A DNA stretch of 64,000 bases from CAVUPF01 sp963743285 (GTDB lineage Bacteria; Actinomycetota; Thermoleophilia; Solirubrobacterales; 70-9). The position numbers and the translations under genes are program-made. The stretch lies in NCBI GenBank assembly GCA_963743285.1, contig CAVUPF010000002.1:1-64000 (forward strand), written 5' to 3'. The notes beneath the pieces are model-generated. The model was not told the DNA's origin. It was given only the letters and a program-made list of their open reading frames with translations, and did no database searches. Positions 43,777 to 52,340 of this stretch are shown piece by piece. Numbering within the stretch: the stretch's first letter is position 1; the number at the start of each line of letters is the position of its first letter.

Positions 43777-44223
43777 ATGGCCGACAAAAAAGCCGCCACC
43801 GGCAAAGCCGAGGCGAAACCGAAAAAAGCCGCCGCGCGCAAACCGGCGGCGAGGAAAGCAACTGCCCGCAAGACCGGCGCCGCGAAAAAAGCTCCGCCCA
43901 AACGCGCCGCCTCCCGCTCCGCGAGCCCGCTCGACAAGAGCGCCGAGCACTTCCGCCAGAGCCTCGAGCGCAGCATCACCCTGAGCCGCGATCGCCTCCA
44001 GGAGGTCGTCGATGACGCCGTCAAGCGTGGGCGGATTACCCGCGGGGACGCCGAGAAGCTGCTCGGCGACCTCATAAACCGCGGCCGCAAGCAGACCGAC
44101 TCGCTGCTGAAGGAGCTGGAACGACTGGTCAGACAGGCGCGCAGCGAGGTCGGTGGGCGGGCCGAGCCGGTCCGCAAGCAGGCGACCCAGGCGGCGCGAC
44201 GGGCACGCAAGAAGCTGAGTTAG
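43777..44223 (+). CDS. Histone H1-like, Lys/Ala-rich protein with coiled coil
   Basis: 148 residues behind an AGGAGG site. The first 50 residues are a Lys/Ala tail (ATGKAEAKPKKAAARKP and repeats of AARKATARK). The rest, FRQSLERSITLSRDRLQEVVDDAVKRG and LLKELERLVRQARSEVG, is a long coiled coil similar to PHA-granule-associated/phasin-like proteins. It probably binds DNA or granules. The next gene starts one base after its stop. Confidence 0.75.
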   Translation: MADKKAATGKAEAKPKKAAARKPAARKATARKTGAAKKAPPKRAASRSASPLDKSAEHFRQSLERSITLSRDRLQEVVDDAVKRGRITRGDAEKLLGDLINRGRKQTDSLLKELERLVRQARSEVGGRAEPVRKQATQAARRARKKLS

Positions 44224-45564
44224 ATGGAGCAGGCCGCCGCCGAGCGCCCGGCAGCCCGCGGCGAGTTGCTCGAGGTCGAGATTGACTCGCTCGCCTTCGG
44301 TGGGCGGGGCGTCGCGCGGCGGGACGGCTACGTCATCTTCGTCGCCGGCGCGCTGCCGGGCGATCGGGTACGGGTCGAGGTGACGAAATCAAAGAGCCGC
44401 TTCGCCGAGGCGAGGACGGTCGAGCTGCTCCGTCCGGGGGGCGACCGCGTCGCCGAGCGCTGCACCCACGGCGGCGAGCCCTGCCCCGGAGCGCCATGGC
44501 AGGGCCTCGCCTACGAGCACCAGCTTGCCCACAAGCAGGCGCTGGTCAAGGACGCCCTGCGGCGGATCGGCGGCCTCGACGGGTTCGAGCTGGAGGAGAT
44601 CGAGCCGGCGGTCGAGCAGTGGCGCTACCGCAACAAGCTCGAGTACTCCTTTGGCGAATGCGACGACGGCGAGCTGGCGCTCGGCTTCCACGCCCGCGGG
44701 CGCTGGGATCTGATCGTCGACGTCGAGGACTGCTGGTTGGCCTCCGAGCCCGGCAACGCGGCGCGAATCGCGGTCCGCGATTGGGCGCGACTGGAGGCGA
44801 TCGCCCCCTACGACGGCCGAGCGAGGAGTGGCCTGCTGCGCAACCTCATCGTCCGCGAGGGCCGGCGGACCGGCCAAATCCAGACCCGCCTGGTCACCTC
44901 GCCCAACCCCTTCCCAAGGCCCCCGGTTGACCTCCACACCGTGATCGAGGGCCCTTCCGGCGGGACCGACGGACCGACCGGAGCGCTCGGCTCCGAACGA
45001 CTGGGGGAGGAGCTGTGTGGGCTGGAGCTGGAGATCTCCCATGGCGCCTTCTTTCAGACCAACACCGAGATGGCCGAGCGGCTTTACGCCGTGGCCGGCG
45101 AGTACGCCGGGCTGAGCGGCGTCGAGCGGGTCTTCGACCTCTACTGCGGGATCGGCACGATCGGGCTGGCGATCGCGGCGCGGGCCGGCGAGGTCTGGGG
45201 GCTGGAGATCGCCCCGGAGGCGATCGCCGACGCCGAGCGCAACGCCGAGCGCAACGGGATCGAGAACGTCCGCTTCCTCGCCGCCAACGCGCGCACCGGG
45301 TTGCGGGGGCTGATCGAGCGGGCCGGCAAGCCCGACGTCCTGATCATCGACCCGCCCCGGGCCGGGCTCTCGCAGAAGATCGTGCGACGGGTGATCGAGT
45401 GCGGGGCAGCGCGGATCGTCTACGTCTCCTGCAACCCGACGACGCTCGCCCCGAATGCCGCTCAGTTGGTCGAGGCCGGCTATAGGCTACGTCGGGTGAG
45501 GCCACTCGACATGTTCCCCCAGACTCCGCACATCGAGTGCGTCGCCCTCCTTGAGCGTGGCTAG
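44224..45564 (+). CDS. TrmA/RlmD-family RNA (uracil-5-)-methyltransferase
   Basis: 446 residues. An N-terminal TRAM-like domain (VEIDSLAFGGRGVARRDGYVIF) leads to the methyltransferase domain with DLYCGIGTIGLAIAARAG and DPPRAGLSQKIVRRV, and the catalytic Cys in VYVSCNPTTLAPN. The Fe-S region has CTHGGEPCPGAPWQ, with two Cys rather than the four-Cys RumA set, so no cluster is expected. It methylates U in rRNA or tRNA. Confidence 0.9.
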   Translation: MEQAAAERPAARGELLEVEIDSLAFGGRGVARRDGYVIFVAGALPGDRVRVEVTKSKSRFAEARTVELLRPGGDRVAERCTHGGEPCPGAPWQGLAYEHQLAHKQALVKDALRRIGGLDGFELEEIEPAVEQWRYRNKLEYSFGECDDGELALGFHARGRWDLIVDVEDCWLASEPGNAARIAVRDWARLEAIAPYDGRARSGLLRNLIVREGRRTGQIQTRLVTSPNPFPRPPVDLHTVIEGPSGGTDGPTGALGSERLGEELCGLELEISHGAFFQTNTEMAERLYAVAGEYAGLSGVERVFDLYCGIGTIGLAIAARAGEVWGLEIAPEAIADAERNAERNGIENVRFLAANARTGLRGLIERAGKPDVLIIDPPRAGLSQKIVRRVIECGAARIVYVSCNPTTLAPNAAQLVEAGYRLRRVRPLDMFPQTPHIECVALLERG

Positions 45565-46336
45565 CCGCGGCTTCGGAGTCGCCGCGGGGCTCGATCCCGA
45601 GGTGGCGCGGCCGCTGGCCGCCCGCTGCGCGGAGCTGGGCTACGCCTCGATGTGGTCCAACGACCACCCCGGCGCCAGGGGCCTGGAGACGCTGGCCGAG
45701 TTCGGCGCCGCCGCCCCGGGGATCGACCTCGGCGTCGCGGTGATCGCCCTCGACCGCACCCCGCCGGAGGCGATCGCCGCCGATCTGGGGCGCTCGGGCC
45801 TTGACCCGGCCCGCCTCTGGCTGGGGGTCGGCGCCGGCTTCTCGGAGAAGCCGTTGAGCAAGATGCGCGAGTCCCTCCCCGAGCTGCGCGAGCGGCTGCC
45901 GGGGGTGCGCCTCGTCCTCGCCGCGATGGGGCCGAAGATGTGTGCGCTGGCAGGCGCCGGGTACGACGGTGCCTTCTTTAACTGGATGACCCCCGCGTTC
46001 GCGGCCGCCGCGCGCCAACAGGTGGCGGCCGGCGCCGCTCAGGCCAATCGTCAGGCGCCACCCGTCTTCGGCTACGTGCGCACCGCGCTCGGCCCCGACG
46101 CCGCCGAGCGCCTCGCCAACGAGGAGTCCTTCTACCGCGACCTGCACGACGGCTACCGCAATCACTTCGCCCGCCTCGGCGAGCCCGAGGGGACGGTCGG
46201 CGTGGCGGGCGCCGACGCCGCCGCGGTGCAGGCCGCTCTCGCCGCCTACACCGCTCTCGACACGATCGTCGTCAGGGGCCTGGCCAGCGCCGAGACCGAG
46301 CCGATGACCGCGCTAGCCGAGTCCGCCGGACTCTGA
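45557..46336 (+). CDS. LLM-class F420-type oxidoreductase
   Basis: About 259 residues from GTG at 45557 (TTG at 45551 is an alternative); it overlaps the previous gene's end. The luciferase-like fold is marked by ELGYASMWSNDHPGARGLETL, GIDLGVAVIALDRTPPE, LWLGVGAGFSEKP and GYDGAFFNWMTPAFA. It is shorter than typical LLM enzymes (about 300-350), so some insertions are absent. A flavin or F420 substrate is not predicted. Confidence 0.8.
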   Translation: MASRGFGVAAGLDPEVARPLAARCAELGYASMWSNDHPGARGLETLAEFGAAAPGIDLGVAVIALDRTPPEAIAADLGRSGLDPARLWLGVGAGFSEKPLSKMRESLPELRERLPGVRLVLAAMGPKMCALAGAGYDGAFFNWMTPAFAAAARQQVAAGAAQANRQAPPVFGYVRTALGPDAAERLANEESFYRDLHDGYRNHFARLGEPEGTVGVAGADAAAVQAALAAYTALDTIVVRGLASAETEPMTALAESAGL

Positions 46337-46349
46337 GAGTCGCCGCGCC

Positions 46350-47012
46350 CTAATAGGGCGGCAGGTCCTCATACCAGTCGCCCAGCATCCGGAAGGCCCG
46401 CCAGAAGCGCTGCTTGGCGCCCTCCTCATCCAGCGAGTCATCGATGTCCGGCACATAAAGGGCGTCGACGGTCGGGGTGAAGGCCTGAATCTCCCCCTCG
46501 CGCTGCTCGATCGGCCGCGAGAGCGGCAGCTCGAGCCCGTTGAGGATGCGCAGCGCCGCCTCCCCCATCACCACGACGATCTTCGGCTGCACGATCGCGA
46601 TCTCCTCGACCAGCCGCCGCACGCACTCCGCAGCGGCGAGCTCGGGCTCGGCGATCGGGCACTTGACGCAGAGCGTGCCGTAGACCACCAGCGGGTCGAT
46701 CCCCAGGCGCTTGAAGCTCTTCATCAGCGCGTTGCCGGCCCGCCCGTAGAAGGCGACGCCCTCCTCGATCTCCGACACCGCCGGCGCGTGCTTGAGCATG
46801 AAGACGTCGGCCTGCGGGTGGCCGGAGCCGAGCACCGGCATCAGCTTGCCGCGCGGGCAATGCGGGCACTCCTGTAGCTCCCGGGTCAGCTGGTTGAGCT
46901 CGCGGATCGCCCGCTCCAGGTACTTCTCGCGGATCTCATCGTCGGTGGTCGGCATCGCCGACGATCTCTTTGACGGCTCGGGCGCGGCTCCTCTCCGCCC
47001 GGCCGCCTGCAT
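46350..47012 (-). CDS. Family 4/5-type uracil-DNA glycosylase
   Basis: 220 residues; start at 47012 shares a base with the previous stop, and an ATG at 46955 is an alternative. Two Cys pairs (CPHCPRG and LCVKCPIAEPE) fit the Fe-S glycosylase families. AFYGRAGNALMKSFKRLGID is the region after motif A, where the usual GEAPG is replaced by LKHAPAVSEIEEG. The KIVVVMGEAALRIL strand and motif B-like end are also modified. It removes uracil or a related base from DNA, with altered specificity possible. Confidence 0.78.
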   Translation of the reverse strand: MQAAGRRGAAPEPSKRSSAMPTTDDEIREKYLERAIRELNQLTRELQECPHCPRGKLMPVLGSGHPQADVFMLKHAPAVSEIEEGVAFYGRAGNALMKSFKRLGIDPLVVYGTLCVKCPIAEPELAAAECVRRLVEEIAIVQPKIVVVMGEAALRILNGLELPLSRPIEQREGEIQAFTPTVDALYVPDIDDSLDEEGAKQRFWRAFRMLGDWYEDLPPY

Positions 47013-48295
47013 CAGCTCTTGCTCGCCGAGCCGCGCCCCCGCGGCCGCCCACCCCGCACCGGCTTGGCGTCAGGGACGCGGCGTTTCGGTGCCTTCGGAC
47101 GCCCCGCCGTCTGCAGGATCTTCAGCGCCTGCACGTAGACGAGGTTCTTGTGCTTGCGGGTGATGTCGGCGTCGCGCATCGCCTCGAGGAACTCCTCGGG
47201 CCCGTTGAAGTCGTGGATCCGCACCCGCACGCTGCCCAGCCCCTGGGCGACGTGGCTGTCAGAGCCTGCCCCCGGGACGATCTGGTACTTGCGGGCAAAG
47301 CGCCCGGCCTCCTCGTTAAAGGCGGTCAGCGCCACCCTCGGGTTGAAGACCTCGAGGATGTCGACCTCGGCGACGATCTCGATCAGGTGCTCGTAGTCGG
47401 GGACCGAGTGGAAGCGGTCGAAGGGGTGGGGGACGTAGACCAGCCCGCCCTGGCGGCGGATCTCGGCGATCGTCTGCGCCATCGTCATCCCGGGCGGGAT
47501 CTTCTCTTGCAGGAAGAGGCCGATCACCTCGCCCTGCTCGGCCGTCTTTACCTCCTCGGCGACGATCACCTTGATGTCGCCCGCCGCCTCGGCGATGCGC
47601 CGTGCCTCAAGCGCCCCGGAGACCACGTTGTGGTCGGTGATCGCGATCGCGCCAAGGCCGCGATCGCGGGCGGTGTTGAGCAGCACATCGACCGGCGTGG
47701 CGCAGTCGGGGGAGTGATCGGTGTGCATGTGCAGGTCGACCTCGATCAGCTTGCGGCGGGAGATGCGGCGGCGGACCTCGGGATCGCCGCCGGGGTCGCG
47801 ACGGCGGGCGACGAGGCGCCGGTAGAGGGCCTCCAGCTCGACGGCGACCTGCTCCCAACTGCGCTCCGGGCCGCCGGGCTCGACCAACTCGTAGTCGGCC
47901 GGGAAGTAGGCCTTCAACAGCTCGGCTGTCGCCGGTGTCGTCACCGTTCGGGCATCGAGGCGGCCGAAGAAGATCTCGACCAGCGGTCGCGCGACATGGG
48001 TCGACAGCACCCGCTCCTGCGGCGCGTGGAAGGTGGCGACGTTGAGCGAGTAGGAGTGGCGCAGCGCCGCCGAGGAGACGCTGGGCGCGAAGGGCTCGTG
48101 GACGTGGACGATGTCCGGCGGGGTCGACCCGAGCAGCTTTTTGACCCGCTCGCCGGCGGCGGCGATCAGGACCTCATGGCCGCGGCGCTCCAGCGCCTCT
48201 GAGACGCGCTCGACGAACTCGTTGACCGGGCTCGCAGCCCCCCGCCGATAGGGCGTGACCTGGACTATCGAGAGGCGGCCGGCCGACACGAGCAA
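47012..48295 (-). CDS. PimA-like GT4 half fused to a PHP domain
   Basis: 427 residues. Residues about 7-150 are the N-terminal acceptor half of a PimA-like GT4 mannosyltransferase (ALERRGHEVLIAA, DIVHVHEPFAPSVSS, LNVATFHAPQ). The nucleotide-sugar half is missing; the text jumps to SWEQVAVELEALYRRL, which in full GT4 enzymes is the last helix that packs back on the N-domain. Residues about 190-400 are a PHP domain with VDLHMHTDHSPDCATP, AIAITDHNVVSGALE, VYVPHPFDRF and GAGSDSHVAQG, all metal ligands present. It lies one gene from ino1 and is probably involved in inositol-lipid metabolism (inference). Confidence 0.85.
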   Translation of the reverse strand: MLVSAGRLSIVQVTPYRRGAASPVNEFVERVSEALERRGHEVLIAAAGERVKKLLGSTPPDIVHVHEPFAPSVSSAALRHSYSLNVATFHAPQERVLSTHVARPLVEIFFGRLDARTVTTPATAELLKAYFPADYELVEPGGPERSWEQVAVELEALYRRLVARRRDPGGDPEVRRRISRRKLIEVDLHMHTDHSPDCATPVDVLLNTARDRGLGAIAITDHNVVSGALEARRIAEAAGDIKVIVAEEVKTAEQGEVIGLFLQEKIPPGMTMAQTIAEIRRQGGLVYVPHPFDRFHSVPDYEHLIEIVAEVDILEVFNPRVALTAFNEEAGRFARKYQIVPGAGSDSHVAQGLGSVRVRIHDFNGPEEFLEAMRDADITRKHKNLVYVQALKILQTAGRPKAPKRRVPDAKPVRGGRPRGRGSASKS

Positions 48296-48330
48296 GCAGG
48301 ATAAGAGCCCGCGTGGGGCAGGCCCCTATC

Positions 48331-49506
48331 TCAAGCCTCGGACCTTGCCTCGGCGCCCGCGGCCTGCGGCGGCGCGGTGAGGGGGGAGCGGCCGCGCGCG
48401 TGGGAGGAGATGAACTCCTCGGTGCGCTGGCGCGCCTCCTCGTCGGGCCGCTGGGTGTGCGGTGACTTCATCAGGTAGCTGGAGGGGCCGTCGAGCTGGC
48501 CGGCGATGCCGTTGTTGAGCGCCAGCTTGACGATCCGCACCGCGTCGATCACGACTCCCGCCGAGTTGGGCGAGTCCCAGACCTCCAGCTTCAGCTCGAG
48601 GTTGAGCGGCACGTCGCCGAATGCCTTGCCCTCGAGGCGGATGTGCGCCCACTTGCGGTCGGTCAGCCAGGCGACGTAGTCAGACGGCCCGACGTGGACG
48701 TCGGACTCGGGCAGCTCGTGGCCCATGATCGAGGTGACGGCGTTGGTCTTTGAGATCTTCTTTGAGTCCAGCCGCTCGCGCTCGAGCATGTTGAAGAAGT
48801 CCATGTTGCCGCCGACGTTGAGCTGGCTGGTGCGCTCCATCCGCACGCCGCGGTCGTGGAAGAGGCGGGCGAGCTGGCGGTGGACGATCGTCGCGCCGAC
48901 CTGGGACTTGATGTCGTCGCCGATGATCGGCAACCCCGCCTCGGTGAAGCGCTTGTCCCAGTAGTCCTCGCGGGCGATGAAGACCGGGAGGCAGTTGACG
49001 AAGCCGACGCCGGCCTTCAGCGCCTGCTCGACATACCACTTGGTCGCTTGCTCGGAGCCGACCGGCAGGTAGCAGACCAGCAGGTCGGCCTTGGTCTGCT
49101 TGAGGATGCCGACGATGTCGGCGGTCTCCCCCGGGGCCTTGGTGATTTTCTGTTTGAGGTACTTGCCGAGACCGTCGTGGGTCATGCCCCGCTCGACCCT
49201 GACCCCGAGCTTCGGCACCTCGGCGAACTTGATCGTGTCGTTCTGACCGGACCAGATCGCCTCGGAGAGGTCCTTGCCGACCTTCTCGGCGTCGATGTCG
49301 AATGCGGCGACAAACTCGATGTCGCCGACGTGGTAGCCGCCGAGGTCGACGTGCATCAGGCCGGGGACTTCCTCCGCGGGGTCGGCGTCCCGGTAGTAGT
49401 GGACGCCTTGGATGAAGGAGTTGGCACAGTTGCCGACGCCGACGATCGCGACGCGCACCCTCTCATCGGCCTCGGCTGCGCCGTTTGCTCCGTTGCTCTC
49501 GCTCAT
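48331..49506 (-). CDS. ino1: Inositol-3-phosphate synthase
   Basis: 391 residues. The NAD-binding loop is VGVGNCANSFIQGVHYY, followed by LLVCYLPVGSEQATKWYVEQA, GDDIKSQVGATIVHR and SQLNVGGNMDFFNML. It converts glucose 6-phosphate to inositol 3-phosphate for phosphatidylinositol and mycothiol-type thiols. It sits between the CDP-alcohol phosphotransferase gene and the GT-PHP gene, in an operon order similar to that of mycobacteria. Confidence 0.95.
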   Translation of the reverse strand: MSESNGANGAAEADERVRVAIVGVGNCANSFIQGVHYYRDADPAEEVPGLMHVDLGGYHVGDIEFVAAFDIDAEKVGKDLSEAIWSGQNDTIKFAEVPKLGVRVERGMTHDGLGKYLKQKITKAPGETADIVGILKQTKADLLVCYLPVGSEQATKWYVEQALKAGVGFVNCLPVFIAREDYWDKRFTEAGLPIIGDDIKSQVGATIVHRQLARLFHDRGVRMERTSQLNVGGNMDFFNMLERERLDSKKISKTNAVTSIMGHELPESDVHVGPSDYVAWLTDRKWAHIRLEGKAFGDVPLNLELKLEVWDSPNSAGVVIDAVRIVKLALNNGIAGQLDGPSSYLMKSPHTQRPDEEARQRTEEFISSHARGRSPLTAPPQAAGAEARSEA

Positions 49507-49567
49507 GAAATTGGAAGTCCTTCCTCGATCGCGCTAGGTGGCACAACACACCCGGCGCTTGGACTGG

Positions 49568-50254
49568 TTACAGCTCCTCCGCCGGGCCGCCGCCGTCGGA
49601 GACGGCGGATGCTTCCTTGGAGAGCTCGTTCCTGACGTGCCATACGCGCTGGACCACGGTGACGATGGTCAGAGCGGCGATCGCGTAGATCGCCGGCGCC
49701 AGCAGCTCGAAGTGCCCGAGTCCGGCGCCCTTGGCAAAGACCAAGCCGATCGAAAGTAGCACCACCCTGACCGGCCGCGTCGCCAAGCCGACCTTGCACT
49801 CGACCCCGAGCGCCTCGGCCCGGGCCCGCGTGTAAGAGACCATCAGCGAGCCGAGCACCGCGACCACGCACATCGCGGCGGCGAAGTCCTGGCCGCTGGC
49901 AGCGAAGTAGCCGGCGACCGCGGCGAGCACGATGCCCTCCTCGATCCGGTCCAGGGTCGAGTCGAGGAAGGCCCCGAACAGGGTGCCCTTGCCCGACATC
50001 CGTGAGTAGCGTCCGTCGAGCGTGTCCATCGTCGAGCCGACGATGAAGGCGATGCCGGCGCAGAAAAAGAGGCGCTGGGTGACCAACGCCGCGGCGAGCA
50101 GGTTGAGCGCCATGCCGACCATCGAGATCGCGTTGGGAGTCAGCCGCGACTCGATCAGGCGATCGCGAGCGTAGACCCGGAGCTCATGCCCGTTGCGGGC
50201 CTGGCGAGCGTTGCGGCGACCGCCCGGAGCCCTTGGCGGCGCCGAAGGTTCCAT
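49568..50254 (-). CDS. CDP-alcohol phosphatidyltransferase (likely PI-type)
   Basis: 228 residues. The family signature is DTLDGRYSRMSGKGTLFGAF with the second LDSTLDR, matching DGxxAR(x8)GxxxDxxxD. About five to six membrane helices follow. It condenses CDP-diacylglycerol with an alcohol; neighbouring ino1 suggests inositol phosphate. It is 62 bases upstream of ino1. Confidence 0.85.
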   Translation of the reverse strand: MEPSAPPRAPGGRRNARQARNGHELRVYARDRLIESRLTPNAISMVGMALNLLAAALVTQRLFFCAGIAFIVGSTMDTLDGRYSRMSGKGTLFGAFLDSTLDRIEEGIVLAAVAGYFAASGQDFAAAMCVVAVLGSLMVSYTRARAEALGVECKVGLATRPVRVVLLSIGLVFAKGAGLGHFELLAPAIYAIAALTIVTVVQRVWHVRNELSKEASAVSDGGGPAEEL

Positions 50255-50287
50255 TGGCGTGAGGCTAGATGATCTCCTCGCCGGAGG

Positions 50288-51067
50288 CTATGCCTCGGCC
50301 TCTTGGGGAGCCCGCGCCCGCCACGACCACGCCTCCGGGCGGGCGCGGGCGAGCAGGCGGTGGGCGACGAGCAGCGAGGTGGCGGCCACGGTCCAACCGA
50401 GGACCGCGTCGGTCCAGAAGTGGTTGGCGGTGACGATCACTACCCAGGCGACGAGCAGCGGCCAGGCAGCCCAGAAGGCCCTCGTGTACCAACGGCGGGA
50501 GACCATCACGCCGGTGCCGCCGATCATCAGCGCAAACGCGCAGTGCATGCTCGGCACCGCCGCGAAGGGGTTGATGAAGATCTTCGCCAGCCCGGAGTCG
50601 TGGTTTACGCCCGAGAAGGCGTTGACCGTGTCAACGAAGCCGCGTTCGGGGAACATCCGCGGCGGCGCGGTCGGGAACAGCGTGTAGCCGATCAGCGCCA
50701 GGCCCATTGAGACGACGAACATGTTGCGCACGAAGTAGTAGGACTCGTTGCGAAACAGGTACAGCCAGATCAGGAAGGCGAAGGTGATCGTGAACTGGCT
50801 GTTGAGGTAGACCTCGTTGGCGAAGTCGATCAGCCAGTGGGCGGGCAGGAAGAAGGCCTGCAGGCGGGGCTCAAAGAAAGCGTGGATCGACTGCTCGAAT
50901 TCGATCACCTCCTGGCCGTGAGCGATCGCCACGGAGCGCTGGCCGGCGGCGATCCCGCGCACCAGCTCGTAGGCGAAGTCGACCAGCGCCAGGATGCCGA
51001 GCTGGCGGCCGGCGTCGCCCCAACCCTGGGGCAAAGTGGCCGTTATGCGCGTGAATGCACGAGACAC
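50288..51067 (-). CDS. PAP2/Aur1-like membrane phosphatase or transferase
   Basis: 259 residues from GTG at 51067. Six helices are visible. PAP2 marks are PFAAVPSMHCAFALMIGG and TANHFWTDAVLGW, and the long first loop fits the PAP2_3 (Aur1/inositolphosphorylceramide synthase-like) branch. In an operon with ino1 and a CDP-alcohol transferase, it probably transfers or removes an inositol-phosphate headgroup outside the membrane (inference). Confidence 0.82.
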   Translation of the reverse strand: MSRAFTRITATLPQGWGDAGRQLGILALVDFAYELVRGIAAGQRSVAIAHGQEVIEFEQSIHAFFEPRLQAFFLPAHWLIDFANEVYLNSQFTITFAFLIWLYLFRNESYYFVRNMFVVSMGLALIGYTLFPTAPPRMFPERGFVDTVNAFSGVNHDSGLAKIFINPFAAVPSMHCAFALMIGGTGVMVSRRWYTRAFWAAWPLLVAWVVIVTANHFWTDAVLGWTVAATSLLVAHRLLARARPEAWSWRARAPQEAEA

Positions 51068-51120
51068 AGGCGGCCATTGTAATTCGCCGGTTAACGGCCC
51101 AGCGGTTAGGGTCGCGCGGC

Positions 51121-51822
51121 GTGGCGTGGAAACGGCCGGCAAGACGCAGGGTGCGGGCGATTCGGGATCGGCTGCGCGAGCTCTACGGGCGACCGGTGAA
51201 CGAGCCGCATCGGCATCCGGTCGCCGAGCTGATCAAGACGGTGCTCTCCCAGCACACCAACGATCGCAACCGCGATCGCGCCTTTGCCGCCTTGCGCGAG
51301 TGCTTTCCGACCTGGGCGCAGGTGCGCGATGCGCCGCTTAAGGAGGTCGAGGAGGCGATCCGACCCGGGGGGCTCGGGCCCCAGAAGGCGCCGCGGATCC
51401 AGTCGATCCTCCGGCGGTTGGGCGAGCCGCCCGACCTCGACTGGACCGAGACGGCACCGCGAGCGCAGTCGCTGGGCTTCCTGCTCTCGCTGCCGGGGGT
51501 GGGGCGGAAAACCGCGGCCTGCGTCTTGATCTTCAGCTGGGGCATCCCGGAGATCCCGGTCGACGTCCACATCCACCGGGTCGGTGGGCGACTCGGCCTC
51601 TTCGCGCCGGGGGCCTCGCTGCAGCGCGCCCACGAGGAGATGCTGGCGATCGTCGACCCCGAGGATGCCTACGAGCTGCACATGAACCTGATCCGCCACG
51701 GGCGCGAAGTCTGCCGCCCGCAGCCACGCTGCACCGAGTGCGGGCTGCGCCGGATGTGCCCCTGGTACCGCAACGAGCGCCGGAGCGCCGGTAGTATCTC
51801 CGCCGCCGGTCGGCGGGACTGA
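51121..51822 (+). CDS. nth: Endonuclease III-like DNA glycosylase/lyase
   Basis: 233 residues, GTG start. The helix-hairpin-helix is LLSLPGVGRKTAACVLIFS with the catalytic Lys in GRKTA, and the catalytic Asp is VDVHIHRV. The Fe-S loop is CRPQPRCTECGLRRMC. It excises oxidised pyrimidines and cuts at abasic sites. It is divergent from the PAP2 gene. Confidence 0.9.
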   Translation: MAWKRPARRRVRAIRDRLRELYGRPVNEPHRHPVAELIKTVLSQHTNDRNRDRAFAALRECFPTWAQVRDAPLKEVEEAIRPGGLGPQKAPRIQSILRRLGEPPDLDWTETAPRAQSLGFLLSLPGVGRKTAACVLIFSWGIPEIPVDVHIHRVGGRLGLFAPGASLQRAHEEMLAIVDPEDAYELHMNLIRHGREVCRPQPRCTECGLRRMCPWYRNERRSAGSISAAGRRD

Positions 51823-51852
51823 CCCGGGGGACCGGCTCCAAGACACCGCCAA

Positions 51853-52272
51853 ATGAGCAAACGCACCTTCGTCATCTTCGCGCTGCTGGTCGTGGTTCTC
51901 GCGGTCATCATCCCCTGGCTCGCCTTTCGCTCGCGCGGCGACGCGGCGAGCGGAGAGCAGAAGGTGCCGGCGGACCTGAAGGCCGGCCAGGCGATCTTCC
52001 AGACCAACTGCGGTACCTGCCACACGCTCTATGCGGCCGGGACCGACGGCAACTTCGGGCCGGACCTCGACGAACTTCTGGCCCCCAGCGGCCCGCCCAG
52101 CGGCCCCACCGCCAAGACGACGATCGCGGGAGTCGAAAGCCGTGTCCTCGACGCGCTCGAACACGGCGTCAACACCTCCACCGTCCCTGGCCGCATGCCG
52201 GCCGGCATCCTCAACCCCCAACAGGCCAAAGAAGTAGCCAAGTTCGTCGCGAACACCGCCGGCGAGGGCTGA
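51853..52272 (+). CDS. Membrane-anchored cytochrome c
   Basis: 139 residues. An uncleaved N-terminal helix (TFVIFALLVVVLAVIIPWLAF) anchors a cytochrome c domain with haem motif CGTCHTL (about residues 52-58) and distal Met in PGRMPAGIL. It faces the outside and should carry electrons to a respiratory complex not encoded here. Confidence 0.85.
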   Translation: MSKRTFVIFALLVVVLAVIIPWLAFRSRGDAASGEQKVPADLKAGQAIFQTNCGTCHTLYAAGTDGNFGPDLDELLAPSGPPSGPTAKTTIAGVESRVLDALEHGVNTSTVPGRMPAGILNPQQAKEVAKFVANTAGEG

Positions 52273-52273
52273 G

Positions 52274-52334
52274 GGCGGGGCGGGCCCGCCCCGCCGCTGC
52301 GGCCCGCCGCGCAGAGCCCGTCGACGGGCTCTGC
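52274..52334 (+). terminator. Two perfect palindromes before dnaK
   Basis: A 22-base palindrome at 52274-52295 (arms GGCGGGGCGGG and reverse) is followed by a 24-base palindrome at 52311-52334 (arm GCAGAGCCCGTC). Both are perfect. The first starts one base after the cytochrome gene stop. They can act as terminators or as barriers before the dnaK promoter. Confidence 0.6.
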
Positions 52335-52340
52335 TGTCGC

